Shown: positions 11,171 through 21,690, numbered from the stretch's first letter. The stretch: DNA of 64,000 bases from Coccinella septempunctata (GCF_907165205.1 NC_058194.1:28226856-28290855); one strand, 5' to 3'. Translations and numbers: made by a program. The notes: generated by a model not told the origin, from the letters alone.

Positions 11171-12849
11171 CAGGGTGTCCCGGGTGTACATATACCTACT
11201 CTTATCAGAGATAGAGAAGAACTAGCTGAGCAAATTAGCTATCAAAATTAATTTCTGGCCTTCCCCAGAAAGCTACAGGGTGATTTCCGAAATTCAGTTA
11301 AATACTGAGACCAACATCGAAGACAAACTTATGGACGGAATTTATTGGCACTTGGGAGGTTATTGACACTTCATTGATTCCCTAATTCTAGTTGAGGAGC
11401 CCACGACGCTTAATCAGGATTTACTCGAGCATCGTGGAATCGTAGTGGATTTTGGAGATAGGATGGTTGGAAGACATACATCATAGAACCTATGATGTAT
11501 GCACTTTTAGCGATGGGGAAAGCGTCTGCAGGTTTTCAAAGATGTAAAAAACATCGCCAGGTGAACCCACTCGAGCTTGTCATATAAAGATACTGTATAT
11601 ACCCTACGCCAGGCTACGCCTCTCTGATAATAATCTGACAATTTGCGTGGTGGGGCTGACCGTACGGAAGAATTGAAAAAGGTTGATAAAATTTTTTCGA
11701 ACGTGTCAGATTTTCAGAGGATTTATTAATTGGACCCAAAGGAAGCTACTGCGCAAGACACTGACGTGACGCAAGGTCACAGCGATCCTTCGAAAATGCA
11801 AAAAAATCGTTACTTGTACCTACTCGAGCGTGTCAGATTTTTATACGGATGGTTAATCCTGGTCTTGCTGACGTGTTGACCCATCAATCTGACACTAATC
11901 AGGGGGGGTTTTCTTAATCTGACATTTTGAAGATGATAAAAAAGTATTTTTCGAAATATCTCCCCTCCTATACCTCTAATCATTTTTGTATTCATCATGA
12001 AAGTTGTAGATACTAAAATTCTGTAAAACTTTCGTCTGAAACAATTTTACAGACTCTAAACCGTTTTCGAGCTAGAGGGCGAGGTCCTTAGCCATACAGG
12101 CGAAAGGGCAAGGTCAATGAAGAATCCCAGTGTAATGTACATTCATCGCCATATATCTCAGAAACGTTTATACTTAGAAAAAATTGCTCTAGACGAAATT
12201 TGTAGAAAATGTTATACTCCACAACTTTTATAATGTATGCGAAAACGATTTGAAGCCCAGGAGAGGAGACAATTCAAAAAAACTCATTTTTGTGACCACT
12301 ATATCCATTTTTTATTGTTTCAGCTTGCTGACACTGTCAGATTATTTGCCTTCAGACGTTAGGTTTTCTATTCTCTCTCACTATGTCCTATGGACCCGGT
12401 AGGCAATAATTTCCGAGTGACGTCTTCAGTATTATAAATGAGGATTTTTTTCACGCATTTTTCATCAACTTTATAAAATTTCACATACCTATACGTAATT
12501 TACGGAATCTCGAAGGAGATGACGGCTACTGTCAAAGTCGAATGTCACATTATTTCTTGATCAAAAATGTCTCCAATTTGGAATGAGTTTGATTATGCAT
12601 AAAACGTTGTATTACATGAGTGCTTTAGATATCTTTCATTCACTCAAAGAAGTGAAAGATGAAGAGTCACTGACACATCTTTGCTTGTGAAATGCCATCT
12701 AGCACATTCGATCAATAACAACGATTGAAATGTCAGACGTAACTCATTTCAAAAATATCAAAGCCTATTCCTACATCCCTCATACAATATCAACCATAAA
12801 ACTTTCGAACAACGGATGAATTTGATCCACCGCAGTTCCCTGGCCGAAT
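11171..12849. repeat. Degenerate ~125-bp repeats with CTCGAGCGTGTCAGAT motif; otherwise unassigned
   Basis: The motif CTCGAGCGTGTCAGATTTT or a variant occurs near 11570, 11696 and 11821, at ~125-bp spacing, with further CTGACAC or CTGACATT remnants to 11915. This suggests a decayed tandem repeat. The rest (11990-12849) is AT-rich DNA without recognisable features. Confidence 0.4.
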
Positions 12850-13400
12850 TCCTGAGAACTACTCACGACGGATTAGAGGAAACCTAAACCACCAAACTCC
12901 CTCGTCAGCTATAACGTCGCGAAATCCGACCGACAAACAAAGCGATACGAAAATTCCCCGATACGCGGTATCGACTTTCCCGAGGCGCGAAATCGACCGT
13001 GAACATCTCCGGAGAACAATTTCACGCGTCCCGACCGGTCGCGGATCGAGACGCGACCAAGCGACTCGAATCGTGCGCGATCCAAATTTCCGAGTCGACC
13101 TCGATTTCGCGATCCGCGGACGGGCGGGGGGGCCTGCGACGGACGTATTTTTAGAAACGCGAGGAATCGCATTCGATCCGACACGTATTCGTATCGGTAA
13201 TTGCGTCGGTGCACCGCGGTTTCGATCATTTCGACGGGACATAAATCCGTCGGTCGCGAGAAGGGGGGCGGGCGGGCGGCCGCCGGTGGGGTAGACCGAG
13301 CAGACGGACGCGGTCCGCCGATTCATCGATCCCGAAAACGAGAGTCCGTCTGATGCGAACGCCTCATCTGGGCCCGTTACTCTCGGTTTTCTATGTGATC
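12850..13400. other. Strongly CpG-rich block
   Basis: The densest CpG stretch in the window: many TCGCGA, CGCGGA, GACGGACG words and GGGGGGCGGGCGGGCGGCCGCC at 13264. Frames of 155 and 106 residues on the minus strand and 73 on the plus strand overlap, as expected where stops are rare, and none looks like a known protein. In an AT-rich intron this could be a promoter or regulatory region. Confidence 0.4.
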
Positions 13401-13906
13401 GTGTCGAAAAGACGTCGAGGTGAACCTACCTCAACTCAGGGCTCCTGTTTACTTCGAAGACTTTGAAAAATACCCTTAAAAATTACAAAAATAATTCAAA
13501 ACACAACGGGAATTGAACCCGAAATCGCGGTGGAGGTTAAGAAAGAAGTTTCTTCTATGGTCCCGGTTTGATGTTCGGGGTTAGACTTTCATAACCTCAC
13601 AAATAATTTTTATATCTGTCTTAATGATAGCGTTTCCTGCTCGATTGAATTTCATTATACGATTCACTTACATTTGATATACAATTTTGAGTCCAATAAA
13701 ATGAATTCAGCAATTTGAGTGTTATGAATTCTTTCAGAAGATTGAGATATGAGTTTTTTCAGAGTGATTTTTGGATTTCATTGATTCGTATTTCGACATT
13801 CTTCCTTTCAATGTTCAATTTTTGATATTATTGTTTGTACGTCGATTCATCTTTTTGTTCGGTTTGTTTTGTTGCTAAGTCGCTTGATATTTTTGCAGCT
13901 TCACTT
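13401..13906. other. No gene seen
   Basis: AT-rich DNA. A CGGGTTCAATTCCCG-like word on the minus strand at ~13510 resembles a tRNA T-arm but has no other tRNA parts. Confidence 0.5.
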
Positions 13907-13964
13907 GTATGAATCTAACTCCTGGAGATGAGCTTGTAAGGCTCGAAACATGTAGAGTTCATAC
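13907..13964 (+). ncRNA. Hammerhead-ribozyme-like motif, homologue of the one at 2.9 kb
   Basis: Helix I pairs AACTC (13917-13921) with GAGTT (13955-13959), then after a bulge GTATG (13907-13911) with CATAC (13960-13964). The core reads CTGGAGA (13922-13928), one change from CUGANGA, then an unpaired T. Helix II is GAGC/GCTC (13930-13933 with 13941-13944). GAAAC (13945-13949), AT and the triplet GTA (13952-13954) follow. The A6-to-G change in the core would probably disable it. Helix I and II differ from the 2.9-kb copy but still pair. Confidence 0.5.
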
Positions 13965-14194
13965 GAAGAGTAATTTGTCTTGTGAAGTCACTTCCCTCCC
14001 AATACTTAAGAAAGAACGGATAACGAATATCGAAAAGGAACAACTCTAATCTCAGCTGACTGATCAATAATCAATATAGAATGAAATCTTATGATCTTCT
14101 GGAAAATTCTGGAAAAACAGATGCCCAATAACAGAATTCATTAAAAAAACGGTCCTTCTAGAATTGTTATCCTAGAAGATTTCTTATGTCTTTT
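13965..14194. other. No gene seen
   Basis: Short AT-rich spacer. Confidence 0.5.
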
Positions 14195-14871
14195 CAGGGT
14201 TAGCCTTCGACTCGTACAAATATTTTAACAGTAGATTCTTGAGATCGAAAGAAACACTTTTTCCCTTCACCATTTTTTCCGAATCAACTCGGCTAGAAGG
14301 ATACAGGCTGTGGAAAAAACATGAAGAATGTTATTTTTAGTTCTATCTCGCAAACGGTTTTATCGAATGAAATAAATTTCCCAATATAGTTCTTCATTTA
14401 TTCGATTAATCTTTTTCGAAAACAAGATATCACCCACGTCTTCCAATTTTCTCATTACGACCATTACCTACCATAAAAAATCAAAAAATTCAAAGAACAC
14501 AACTGTTGAAACTAAGTTGGACGCTATCTAATGAATATTTGAATGTTTTGTGAAATAAAAGTATTCTCCATATTTGCTCGTATAATGCTCCGTTTTCAAG
14601 TAACTGGACGTTCAAAAATTAAAAAATATCTGTGAAATTCGAGAAACTGGGTACTTTGAGCGAATACACCACTGTGTAAGATCCACAGATGTATAGCGTC
14701 ACAGAGTTTGCTAGTTATTCTGAAGGTCATTCTGTTTTTCCAGGGTTCGCACAGCTCATTATGAAAACTTAAAATGGCTATTACTTTTCATCGGGTCTGA
14801 ATCGGAAAAAATGGTATGAGAAAAAAGCGTTTCTTCTGACCTCAAGAATCTAATGTCAAAGACTCACCATG
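14195..14871. mobile_element. Repeat A MITE, copy 3
   Basis: A complete copy running from CAGGGTTAGCCTTCGACTCG to GTCAAAGACTCACCATG, followed by TA. In the interior, GTTGGACGCTATCTAATGAA shows the opposite orientation to copies 1 and 2. Confidence 0.9.
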
Positions 14872-15618
14872 TATAGATTATGGAAGATAAACGAGAAACG
14901 AAACTAATTCAGTATCAAAAAAACACCTATAAGTACAAACATCAACAAATGTTACAATCTAAACACAACGGAATAGTCTTTCTGTTGATGCTTTCAGTGA
15001 TGGTGGTCTGATGGTTCGATCTGTATCGTAACGCCTGTTGATTTTTATATCAATGGATGTTGTGTATCTCAAATAATTTCGAAATTTTGATCATAATCAA
15101 AAGTTGCCGTCTATTTGTTAATCACAAATTGTAAACAGAATTTATTGCAATCTTAGAACATAAACACATGGAATGGAGATTGACGTGCTATGTATTTGTT
15201 GTGGTACAAACACTCGATGCTTCTCTGTCTAGCGCGACACTAAGGCAGTGGCGTAAAATAAATAAATTTATATACCTTTTTGTACGGAAAATTGACTTGA
15301 CAATGATGTCAGATTGAATGATCTCAATTGTGATTGGCGACACTAAGTAACTATCCCACTCCAGTCTTTGGACAACAACAAATGTTTATTTTCCATTCCT
15401 TGTAACTATGTTCCAAGATTGCAATTGGTGCGTCACGCACTCTGTGTTTACCGACAGGATTTTCAAAAGAAACAAACAGACCAATTTCCCTCGGAAGTTT
15501 CCAAATTTCGTGCACGCGAATACTTCGTCGGCCTGGCAGCGGGACATAGCAGCCGTGTACCATAATTCGCCGACAACTTTAATCCGGGCTCAAAAACTAT
15601 CCAGATAACTTCACTTAC
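14872..15618. other. Probable intron sequence downstream of the Bruno exon
   Basis: Relative to the minus-strand exon this is the 5' part of the next intron, beginning with the donor GTAAGT. No repeat or second exon was recognised. Confidence 0.5.
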
Positions 15619-15701
15619 CCCTGGCAACGTGTGCTTCTCATGCAGGGCGTTCTGGGCGTTGCGGGCGCTCTCCGGGTTGAAGTACGTCAGGAATGCACAA
15701 C
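15619..15701 (-). CDS. bru3: Internal exon of a Bruno-3/CELF-type RNA-binding protein (RRM1 part)
   Basis: On the minus strand an 83-nt exon lies between an acceptor (TTGTGATTACAG) and a consensus donor (GGG then GTAAGTGAAG). It reads CAFLTYFNPESARNAQNALH then EKHTLPG, entering with two bases of a split glycine codon and leaving after a complete codon. GCAFLTY, the SA..AQ.ALHE.. core and the terminal TLPG match the RNP1-containing second half of RRM1 in the CELF3-6/Bruno-3 branch; CELF1/2 have GCCFVTFYTRKAA there. As I remember, CELF genes splice at this same glycine before the M(N/H)xPIQ segment. The family binds U/GU-rich RNA and controls splicing and translation. The FNP triplet replaces the commoner C-A-R/C-R-R. 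The neighbouring exons were not found, so introns must exceed 15 kb and 48 kb or leave the window. Confidence 0.85.
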
Positions 15702-16427
15702 CTGTAATCACAACCAAAATGTCACACACGTGTACATTTAATAGACACAAACTATGCCCGTATGTCAACATTCCCATTGTTCAGGAAGAAGCGGAATTAA
15801 CGCCGTTAATGTCGGACTAATTACACGGCTCGATTACGACCCATTGGTGGATCTGGCCTCTGAACAACTAGACGGTTGACATTTGAATTTTTTATGATAA
15901 TTAGGGGGCTAAAGTTGAAAATCATCGTTGAGCGTTAAGGGGTGTTTGGGGTTTCGATCAATGATGATCTGCATGCGTTCAAAAGTCTGTATAATCATCT
16001 ATTTCTCAGATTGAAAATATATGAACTTGTCGGTTAGATCAAGGGTAGGTTTAAATGAAAGTTTGCAAAAAAAATAATACTAAAGTCTTGCCCAACCCAC
16101 AACACTCATGGTTGCATCGAAACTGAAGTAAAACCACACAATGTTATCATTAGTAACATCAAAGCACTACGTTTGATCATAGACCCTTCTGAATTCCACA
16201 GCCTTCTTGACGAGTAATTGTGTCAAACGCTCTCTATAATCATCTATATCTTCTATAGCTCCTAACCTAGTCTAATGGAGACATAATTGGATAAAAATAG
16301 TGATCGCTGATCAGGCATGATTCTCCTTGGATGTGGATCACTACCTATACAGGGTATTGCTACTAATAACCACTTTCCTTGATAACATTTCGTAGAATTC
16401 TTCTTCACAGGAAGGATTTTTAGAGGG
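15702..16427. other. Probable intron upstream of the Bruno exon
   Basis: No gene or repeat recognised. The branch/acceptor region for the exon lies at 15702-15740. Confidence 0.5.
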
Positions 16428-16660
16428 CATTATAGCTTCAGGAAGCACCTAATGAGGATGGGTCTAGCAGATTCTGTGGAAAGGAAGCTGAAACTCCAAA
16501 TCACTCGGCGCAAAAAATGCTAATGGCCCTAATTCCAAAATATCCTGTAGGAGAGAATGAAGTCAGGTGAAAAAAACAGTATCGGAAGTAGCTTCCCTCT
16601 AATTTGGCTAGGTTTCTACTTATCAGAGCTGATCATTTGGATCTATTATAGTCCTCAGTA
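16428..16660 (+). mobile_element. LINE family 2, C-terminal scrap
   Basis: A short frame reads RKHLMRMGLADS, matching the family-2 segment at 45880 (RKHQMRMDLADNDD) and the 57.5-kb copies. It precedes the CxxC...HxxxxC knuckle at the polyprotein end. The knuckle itself is destroyed here. Confidence 0.6.
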
Positions 16661-16899
16661 GCCTTGGTTGCCATTGAGAACTGGTAAACCTAGATGTGTG
16701 TTTTCTTGGATGGTCAATTCTGGACAGTATCTAGAAGAATATATGTTCGGGATCTGCAAATCTCATATGATGGACCATGAGTTTCAGAAAGGATATACAC
16801 CCCCGTCAGCAGTCCCACAACGACCCAAAGTTGGGGTCACGACAGCTGCAGGAGCTTTTCGATGTAAGCAGGGAAAAATAACCGTATTGAGCAAGTGTC

Positions 16900-17345
16900 A
16901 TTGTTGGATAGCTGGGCTGTAGTGCTTTTCAAAGCTCGCAAAAGAGTCTAGAAGGTGTCTAGAAGGTGTTAAACTTGATGTCCTCATGTCAATCAAGTCA
17001 GCTTTTCATTTTCACTTGTAGGAGAGCATTTGGCCAGTTATTTCATGTGTTTTGAGACTCCAGGGCTCACAACTTGGCCCTACTTTCCGTTGAGATGTAT
17101 GTGGGTCCCTTTAAGGTTCCTTTCGAGGTCTTGTTGAGCACCTATACACTTAGCTAAGATTTCTGCATGCTTAAAAGAGTTTTCATATCCTAAAGACATG
17201 GAAAGCTGGACCTATATACCAATTCGAGTACCAGCATGTCTTGAAAAATCAATTGTGTGGCTGGTTATAGAGTTGACTCACTCAAATCACCCTGCAGGAT
17301 ATAGATCCAACCCTCTAAGGTAGTTTTTGGGTCTCTACAAACCAT
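16900..17345 (-). mobile_element. LINE RNase H-domain fragment
   Basis: The minus strand reads, with stops, TRIGI, LSMSLGYENSFKHAEILA and QDLERNLKGTHIHLNGK. This resembles the core of LINE-encoded RNase H (usual form ...LG..ATVFQAEI.AI...). It supports a non-LTR element of a RNase H-bearing group (I, R1 or LOA-like). It is truncated and degenerate, and oriented opposite to its left neighbour. Confidence 0.65.
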
Positions 17346-17854
17346 AAATCGATGAGGACCGCTCGATTCGAGTTGCCTGCACAACAAGGTTATCCGATGC
17401 CGAATTTGCCCTGTCCAACGTCTGAACTTTCAGCATTTCATTGACCGTTAAAAGCGCAAAAACGGAATTCGTTAAAATATCAACCGGAAAATGGTGGAAC
17501 TTCGGAAGTGCACTCTAATACGTCCAGTCGGGCTCGTTATCCAGACAGTCGGGACGTATCTGAACTTGCCAAATCCCATTTCATTGCGATCTGGTGCCGT
17601 TACTGCGACCCTAATGAAATTGTGTGCAGGTAAGTCGCTGCCGGAGGTTGGAAGCTGGAATAATAACCGTATAAAAGATATGTCATAAACTGTGTTTCGG
17701 TCCCACGTACTCGCGATAGCTGCAGCGATATAAAATAGATGAGGTTTACGGTATCGGGGACATTAACATATTTGGGATAACGTTTTATTGATACTTGGGA
17801 GCGTTTCAGAGGTGAAGGGAATTCGTCTATATTATTCACAGCTTCTTATGGGTA
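17346..17854. other. Unique stretch with a consensus splice donor
   Basis: Moderately GC-rich unique DNA with a 65-residue frame (17491-17688). GTGTGCAG|GTAAGT at ~17630 is a textbook donor on the plus strand, but no partner acceptor or known protein is seen. Confidence 0.35.
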
Positions 17855-18050
17855 GTTATGAGCAAGGGCGGATTTAGGGGGGGGGCACGGGGGCACGTGC
17901 CCCCCCCAGACGGACGGATCTTTCTATACATACTTGAACTCTTAAAAATAAAAGTGAAGTTCATTTCTCACAGTTACTGCTGATTTTTTTGCTCGTCTGC
18001 TTGTTGTGCCCCCCCCAGAAAAAAATCCTGGATCCGCCCTTGGTTATGAG
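17855..18050. mobile_element. hAT-type MITE with perfect 8-bp target duplication
   Basis: The 180-bp element (17863-18042) starts CAAGGGCGGATTTAGG and ends CCTGGATCCGCCCTTG. It is flanked by GTTATGAG on both sides (17855-17862 and 18043-18050), an 8-bp duplication diagnostic of the hAT superfamily. The ends carry long G and C runs around GGCACGTGCC. The minus frame reads GRIQDFFLGGAQ, a peptide often mis-annotated as protein in insects. It has no transposase. Confidence 0.95.
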
Positions 18051-18931
18051 GATTGTATGGGGACCTTATCGCACCCAGTGCAGGTATTTCCTTGGGCATT
18101 TGCCCGGCATTGGAATTTCTCTCGATAGAGGAACCATTCACGTCTGCTGAGAAAAGAAGGAACACTTGAAATAGTCCAGAACCTTCATCATAAGCCAGGA
18201 GCAGAAGGAACCTAGCACCAAGTGTTCAAAAACCTTTTTTGGTTAGATGTATTAGTGAAATTCCTCCATTTATATATTTCAACCATTATTTCAATTAAAA
18301 ACGGAATAGCGGTGAGTTTTTCTCGCCCTACATTCATGGTGTATGAACCCAAGGATAGAAGAAAGAGGCCCAAATATTCTGTAGTACTTTTCACTAAAAC
18401 CAATTCAGCTGCTGCAGTTCCTAGTATTTTTCTATACTCAAAAACCGCTGTGCTCAATTATCTGTCGTATTGCACCTCTGGAACGTGATTTTCCAGAAGC
18501 CTGACTGCGTTTTCACGAGGGGTATGTGGAATTGCGCCTAAGTGCTTCATAGTCTCCCTGATTGAATGCCTCTCCGCAATGATATACGCCGGAGTATTTC
18601 ATCGCTTCGTAGCAGTTTAGCGAGCCATTAATGTGCTAATGTATACGAGACACATCCACCTGCGTCTTGCTAGCCGGCCTTCATGGCCGAGCATCTATTC
18701 CTCGTACGCCTCGGAGGCATCAGCTGTAACCAATCGCGGCGGTTCGCTTAGCGAACTGAATAATTGATTTCCATCATCCATTACGTGGATATCGGATGGA
18801 TAGAGGGACTTTCTCGGTTAGCGTCAAAGAGGGTCCACTGATCGTTCACCAAAAGATTCTTGTTCAAGGAGAAAACCAATATCTTAAAAGTGACGCCCCC
18901 CATTCTCTGGTTGAAATGTTTAAACGCTACA
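18051..18931. other. Unique stretch, no gene seen
   Basis: 18500-18790 is GC-richer, with short palindromes (TTCGCTTAGCGAA near 18740; GCCTTCATGGC near 18677). Frames at 18212-18488 on both strands overlap and are not recognised. Confidence 0.4.
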
Positions 18932-18972
18932 CTGTACTGATGAGGGACAATGAACTCGAAACCAATCTACAG
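18932..18972 (+). ncRNA. Hammerhead-ribozyme-like motif, canonical core
   Basis: Helix I is CTGTA (18932-18936) with TACAG (18968-18972). The core CTGATGA (18937-18943) and GAAAC (18958-18962) are exact. Helix II keeps the first G-C pair but is otherwise weakened (GGGACAATGAACTC). The position of the cleavage triplet holds ATC rather than GTC. About 90 bp around it match the reverse complement of 20380-20470, where GTC is present, so this is one family with different defects. Confidence 0.65.
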
Positions 18973-19380
18973 TTGTGTTTAGATGTTTTAATTTCTGTTT
19001 CTCCAGTTTCCGGTATGGTTTCGATAATGCCTCACATCTGCAGTCTGTTACTTTCTCGTCTAAGGCACTTTTTGCGTTCGCTATCAATGGCGAGGCATTC
19101 TGTCATGTGGAGTTTCCTCCTCACAGAATCTGCCTTCGTCAGTTTCAGTTAGACCTATTCTCATTATAAGCTTCTTGAGCGTGTAAGGAGCCCACTAAGA
19201 TCCAAATACTGCTTAGATCTCGCAGTGTTAAAGTTCCCAAGAAACTTCATTATAAGCTTCTTGAGCGGGTAAGGAGCCCACTAAGATCCAAATACTGCTT
19301 AGATCTCGCAGTGTTAAAGTTCCCAAGAAACTTTGAGGAACGTTCCATCAGTCTCGGAAGATTCCTATTCTTTTTCGGTT
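18973..19380 (-). mobile_element. LINE family 2 fragment with 86-bp tandem duplication
   Basis: The minus strand reads ETDEGRFCEEETPHDRMP from ~19135, the same zinc-knuckle region as in other family-2 fragments (ETDECRFCEE at 47.24 kb). Further right, two 86-bp units (19162-19247, 19248-19333), nearly identical, contain on the minus strand the GCGAGATCTAAGCAGTATT sequence that precedes that region elsewhere. Confidence 0.7.
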
Positions 19381-19942
19381 TTTTTCCTCTCCTGAAACTC
19401 CATAATATCTCGGAAAAATCACCTGTCTGAATGAATATTTAGGTACAGATTAATAATTGGCATATCCTGTAGAATAATGAAATATGAATTGGATATTTAA
19501 CTTCCTAGCTTTACTACATGAAAATTGACAAGCAATTTGATCCTGTGATTGCTTTTTCCGTGTGTTGTTCTGCAATGATTTCCATTTGTAGAACAGAAAC
19601 CACGGAATAAATCCATATTGCAGATAGGGTAGGGGCACCAATTTGGACCATTGTATGACGAATGTCAACATTGATTTCATTTTACTACGACCTCCATCAG
19701 CACAGAATAAATAACGAATGTGAATATTCATCACAGCACAGTTATATTTTGAGTTATTGATGAATAAATGCCCATATCAAAAAGGGCTTTGCCGAACACA
19801 ATTTCGTAATGATTCGATCGTACTCGATTCAGATACGAGTTGCAGTCTGTTCATTTTAGCAACGGCATGACGTCAGAGATCACTTGGAAAACATCGTTGA
19901 CAGATTGTCGAAACTCCTCACTCAACCATCTGTCGTGTCTAC
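19381..19942. other. No gene seen
   Basis: AT-rich DNA; the 94-residue minus frame (19450-19734) is unrecognised. Confidence 0.45.
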
Positions 19943-20170
19943 TCAATAGGGAGTCCGCCTTCTGACCAAAATGATGTATTTTTCATGAAATATCCTTGAC
20001 ACGTCACATTTTGAAATAACCATTTCAACCGCTTCCCAAAACATATTCTTTCAAGTACTTAAAAATGAAAAAAAATGGGTATTTAATATTTGAAGCGTTT
20101 CGTTTCTATTGCACAAGTTGGCAACATCGACTGAAATTATCACGTCCATAGTGCCTGAAGTGACATAATG
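19943..20170. repeat. Repeat C, partial copy
   Basis: Shares AAAATGATGTATTTTTCATG, CACGTCACATTTTGAAATAA, CTTAAAAATGAAAA, GGGTATTTAA and AGTTGGCAACATCGACTGAAA, in order, with copies at 21.1 and 33.3 kb. It stops after CGACTGAAAT. Confidence 0.85.
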
Positions 20171-20394
20171 TGGCAGGGAAGTTTTTTTTTGTATTGAACT
20201 CTCGTCATATCCACCAAACCTCGGTTCCATTGATTTGTCAAGCCCTGTTCACGGAGCATACAGTACTCCGCCGAGGGTACCAAGGAAATATTTGATATGG
20301 AGACGACAATTCAAAGAATTGTCATTTCATCAATGCCTGCTAGTCATGAATCAGCGAAGAAATTCCCAGAAAGGCTGAAACATATATACATAAA

Positions 20395-20433
20395 CTGTAG
20401 ACCGGTTTCCGGAATTGTCCCTCATCAGTACAG
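20395..20433 (-). ncRNA. Hammerhead-ribozyme-like motif with intact GUC triplet
   Basis: On the minus strand the order is CTGTA (helix I), CTGATGA (complement of 20422-20428), helix II GGGA/TCCG with CAAT loop, GAAAC (20405-20409), CG, GTC (20400-20402), TACAG (helix I). Core, triplet, helix I and the two-pair AC/GU helix III all fit a type I hammerhead of the Penelope-element kind. The one fault is a G-G clash in the first pair of helix II, where a C is expected. This is the best-preserved motif in the window. Confidence 0.75.
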
Positions 20434-21091
20434 TGCAGTGTAACACTCGTTTTCGAGCAAGCAAGGCGGCCTGCCATGAGGGATATTTTTTAATCCTCAT
20501 CACGACTCGCCATCTGTCCAACCAAGACTGAATCAAGCCTCACTTACTCTGTAGAATCCTCTATATTCATCCATGACTCCCAAACAATACCACGTTATTT
20601 GGCAATATACAATTCATATCTGAGAGGCCAGAATCTTCGGCTGTGTGAATACTCAAAGCCATTTGTGATGAGTTTCTCTAGTGATTTCCTCACTAACTAC
20701 TCCACAAAGACTCTGGCAACGTCTCTAATTCCGTACGATTCTATCTCTAGTCAACAAGTATTCGAAGCCGGCCGAGCCGTGAAATATATCTAGGCCATTT
20801 TCCACTTTATCGCTTCTGATCTTGGATGGAACATCCGGCGGACATTAATGAAGACATTCTTGGCACAAAATCATCGTTCATTTGTTGAAATCAGGGACCC
20901 AGTTGCCTCGGAATCGACGTAAGAGGGGTTCGTGCCAGAGCCATGGAGACGCCTCCTATGGACGGGATATTACGTGCTCCGCCTGATGACAGCCTCATTT
21001 TCGGGAGTGCACTGGGTCAAGTTGAATTTGAAGTTCCACCCGTGATTAATCATTCATATTCAATGAATTTCCTCAGTTGACGCTTTATTCT
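20434..21091. other. Unique stretch, no gene seen
   Basis: Moderately GC-rich at 20900-21000. No recognisable coding sequence; the frame at 20599-20793 is short and unmatched. Confidence 0.45.
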
Positions 21092-21690
21092 CGCAAATAG
21101 GGATTAGTCCTTCTGACGAAAATGATGTATATTCTATGAAATATCTTCGAAACGTCACATTTTGAAATAATTAAATTATTTTAAGTACTTAAAAATGAAA
21201 AATAAAAATGGGTATTTAAATTTTGAAAGCGTTTCATATCAATTGCACAAGTTGGCAACATCGACTGAAATATTCCTTGATAATAAAGGACAACAATACA
21301 TTATCTTGATGAGATAGACAAAGATGGCTCTCTATGAAGTCTGCGACGAACAAGGAAGGTCGTAAAATTTTATGGAATTTTTATGGCAGGTTGCTGTTGA
21401 GGCTCGCCAGTGAGTACGCGCCTTATGATGTCTGTACATCAACAGCTGTTACTTAATAAACAAACCATTGTTCTTTTTATTTTCTAGTACGCGCTGTTGC
21501 CTAATCGTAAACTAGAAACGAAGCGATTTAAATTTCAAAACCTCATATTTGAAGAATGATTTTGAATAGTTTCCGCGGTGCATTTGAAAAATTCATGAAT
21601 GAAACTCATAATTATTATGTTTAAACTATCATATGCTGTAATATCCCAAATTGAGGAGAATTCCCCTTTGCATGGAAGATTTCAAGTTTC
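21092..21690. repeat. Repeat C, long copy
   Basis: About 600 bp collinear with 33303-33840, including GAGATAGACAAAGATGGCT, AAGTCTGCGACGAAC, GGTCGTAAAATTTTATGG, ATCAACAGCTGTTA and GATTTTGAATAGTTTCCGCG. No coding capacity or terminal repeat is clear. It ends close to the TIR element at 21707. Confidence 0.9.

Noticed and set aside
12859..13326. 155-residue minus-strand frame in the CpG-rich block
   Set aside because: Frames are open on both strands at once, as expected where TA-containing stops are rare; composition is Arg-rich and no domain is recognisable.
13503..13575. tRNA-like T-arm on the minus strand (CGGGTTCAATTCCCG)
   Set aside because: No D-arm, A box or acceptor pairing at the expected distance.
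17974..18165. Minus-strand frame with GRIQDFFLGGAQ
   Set aside because: Lies mostly in the hAT-type MITE; a known spurious peptide from such ends.
21105..21180. Possible hammerhead in repeat C (CTGACGA ... CGAAACGTC)
   Set aside because: The intervening 29 bases do not give a G-C closed helix II, and GAAACGTC leaves no loop for helix III; homologous copies do not preserve the core.
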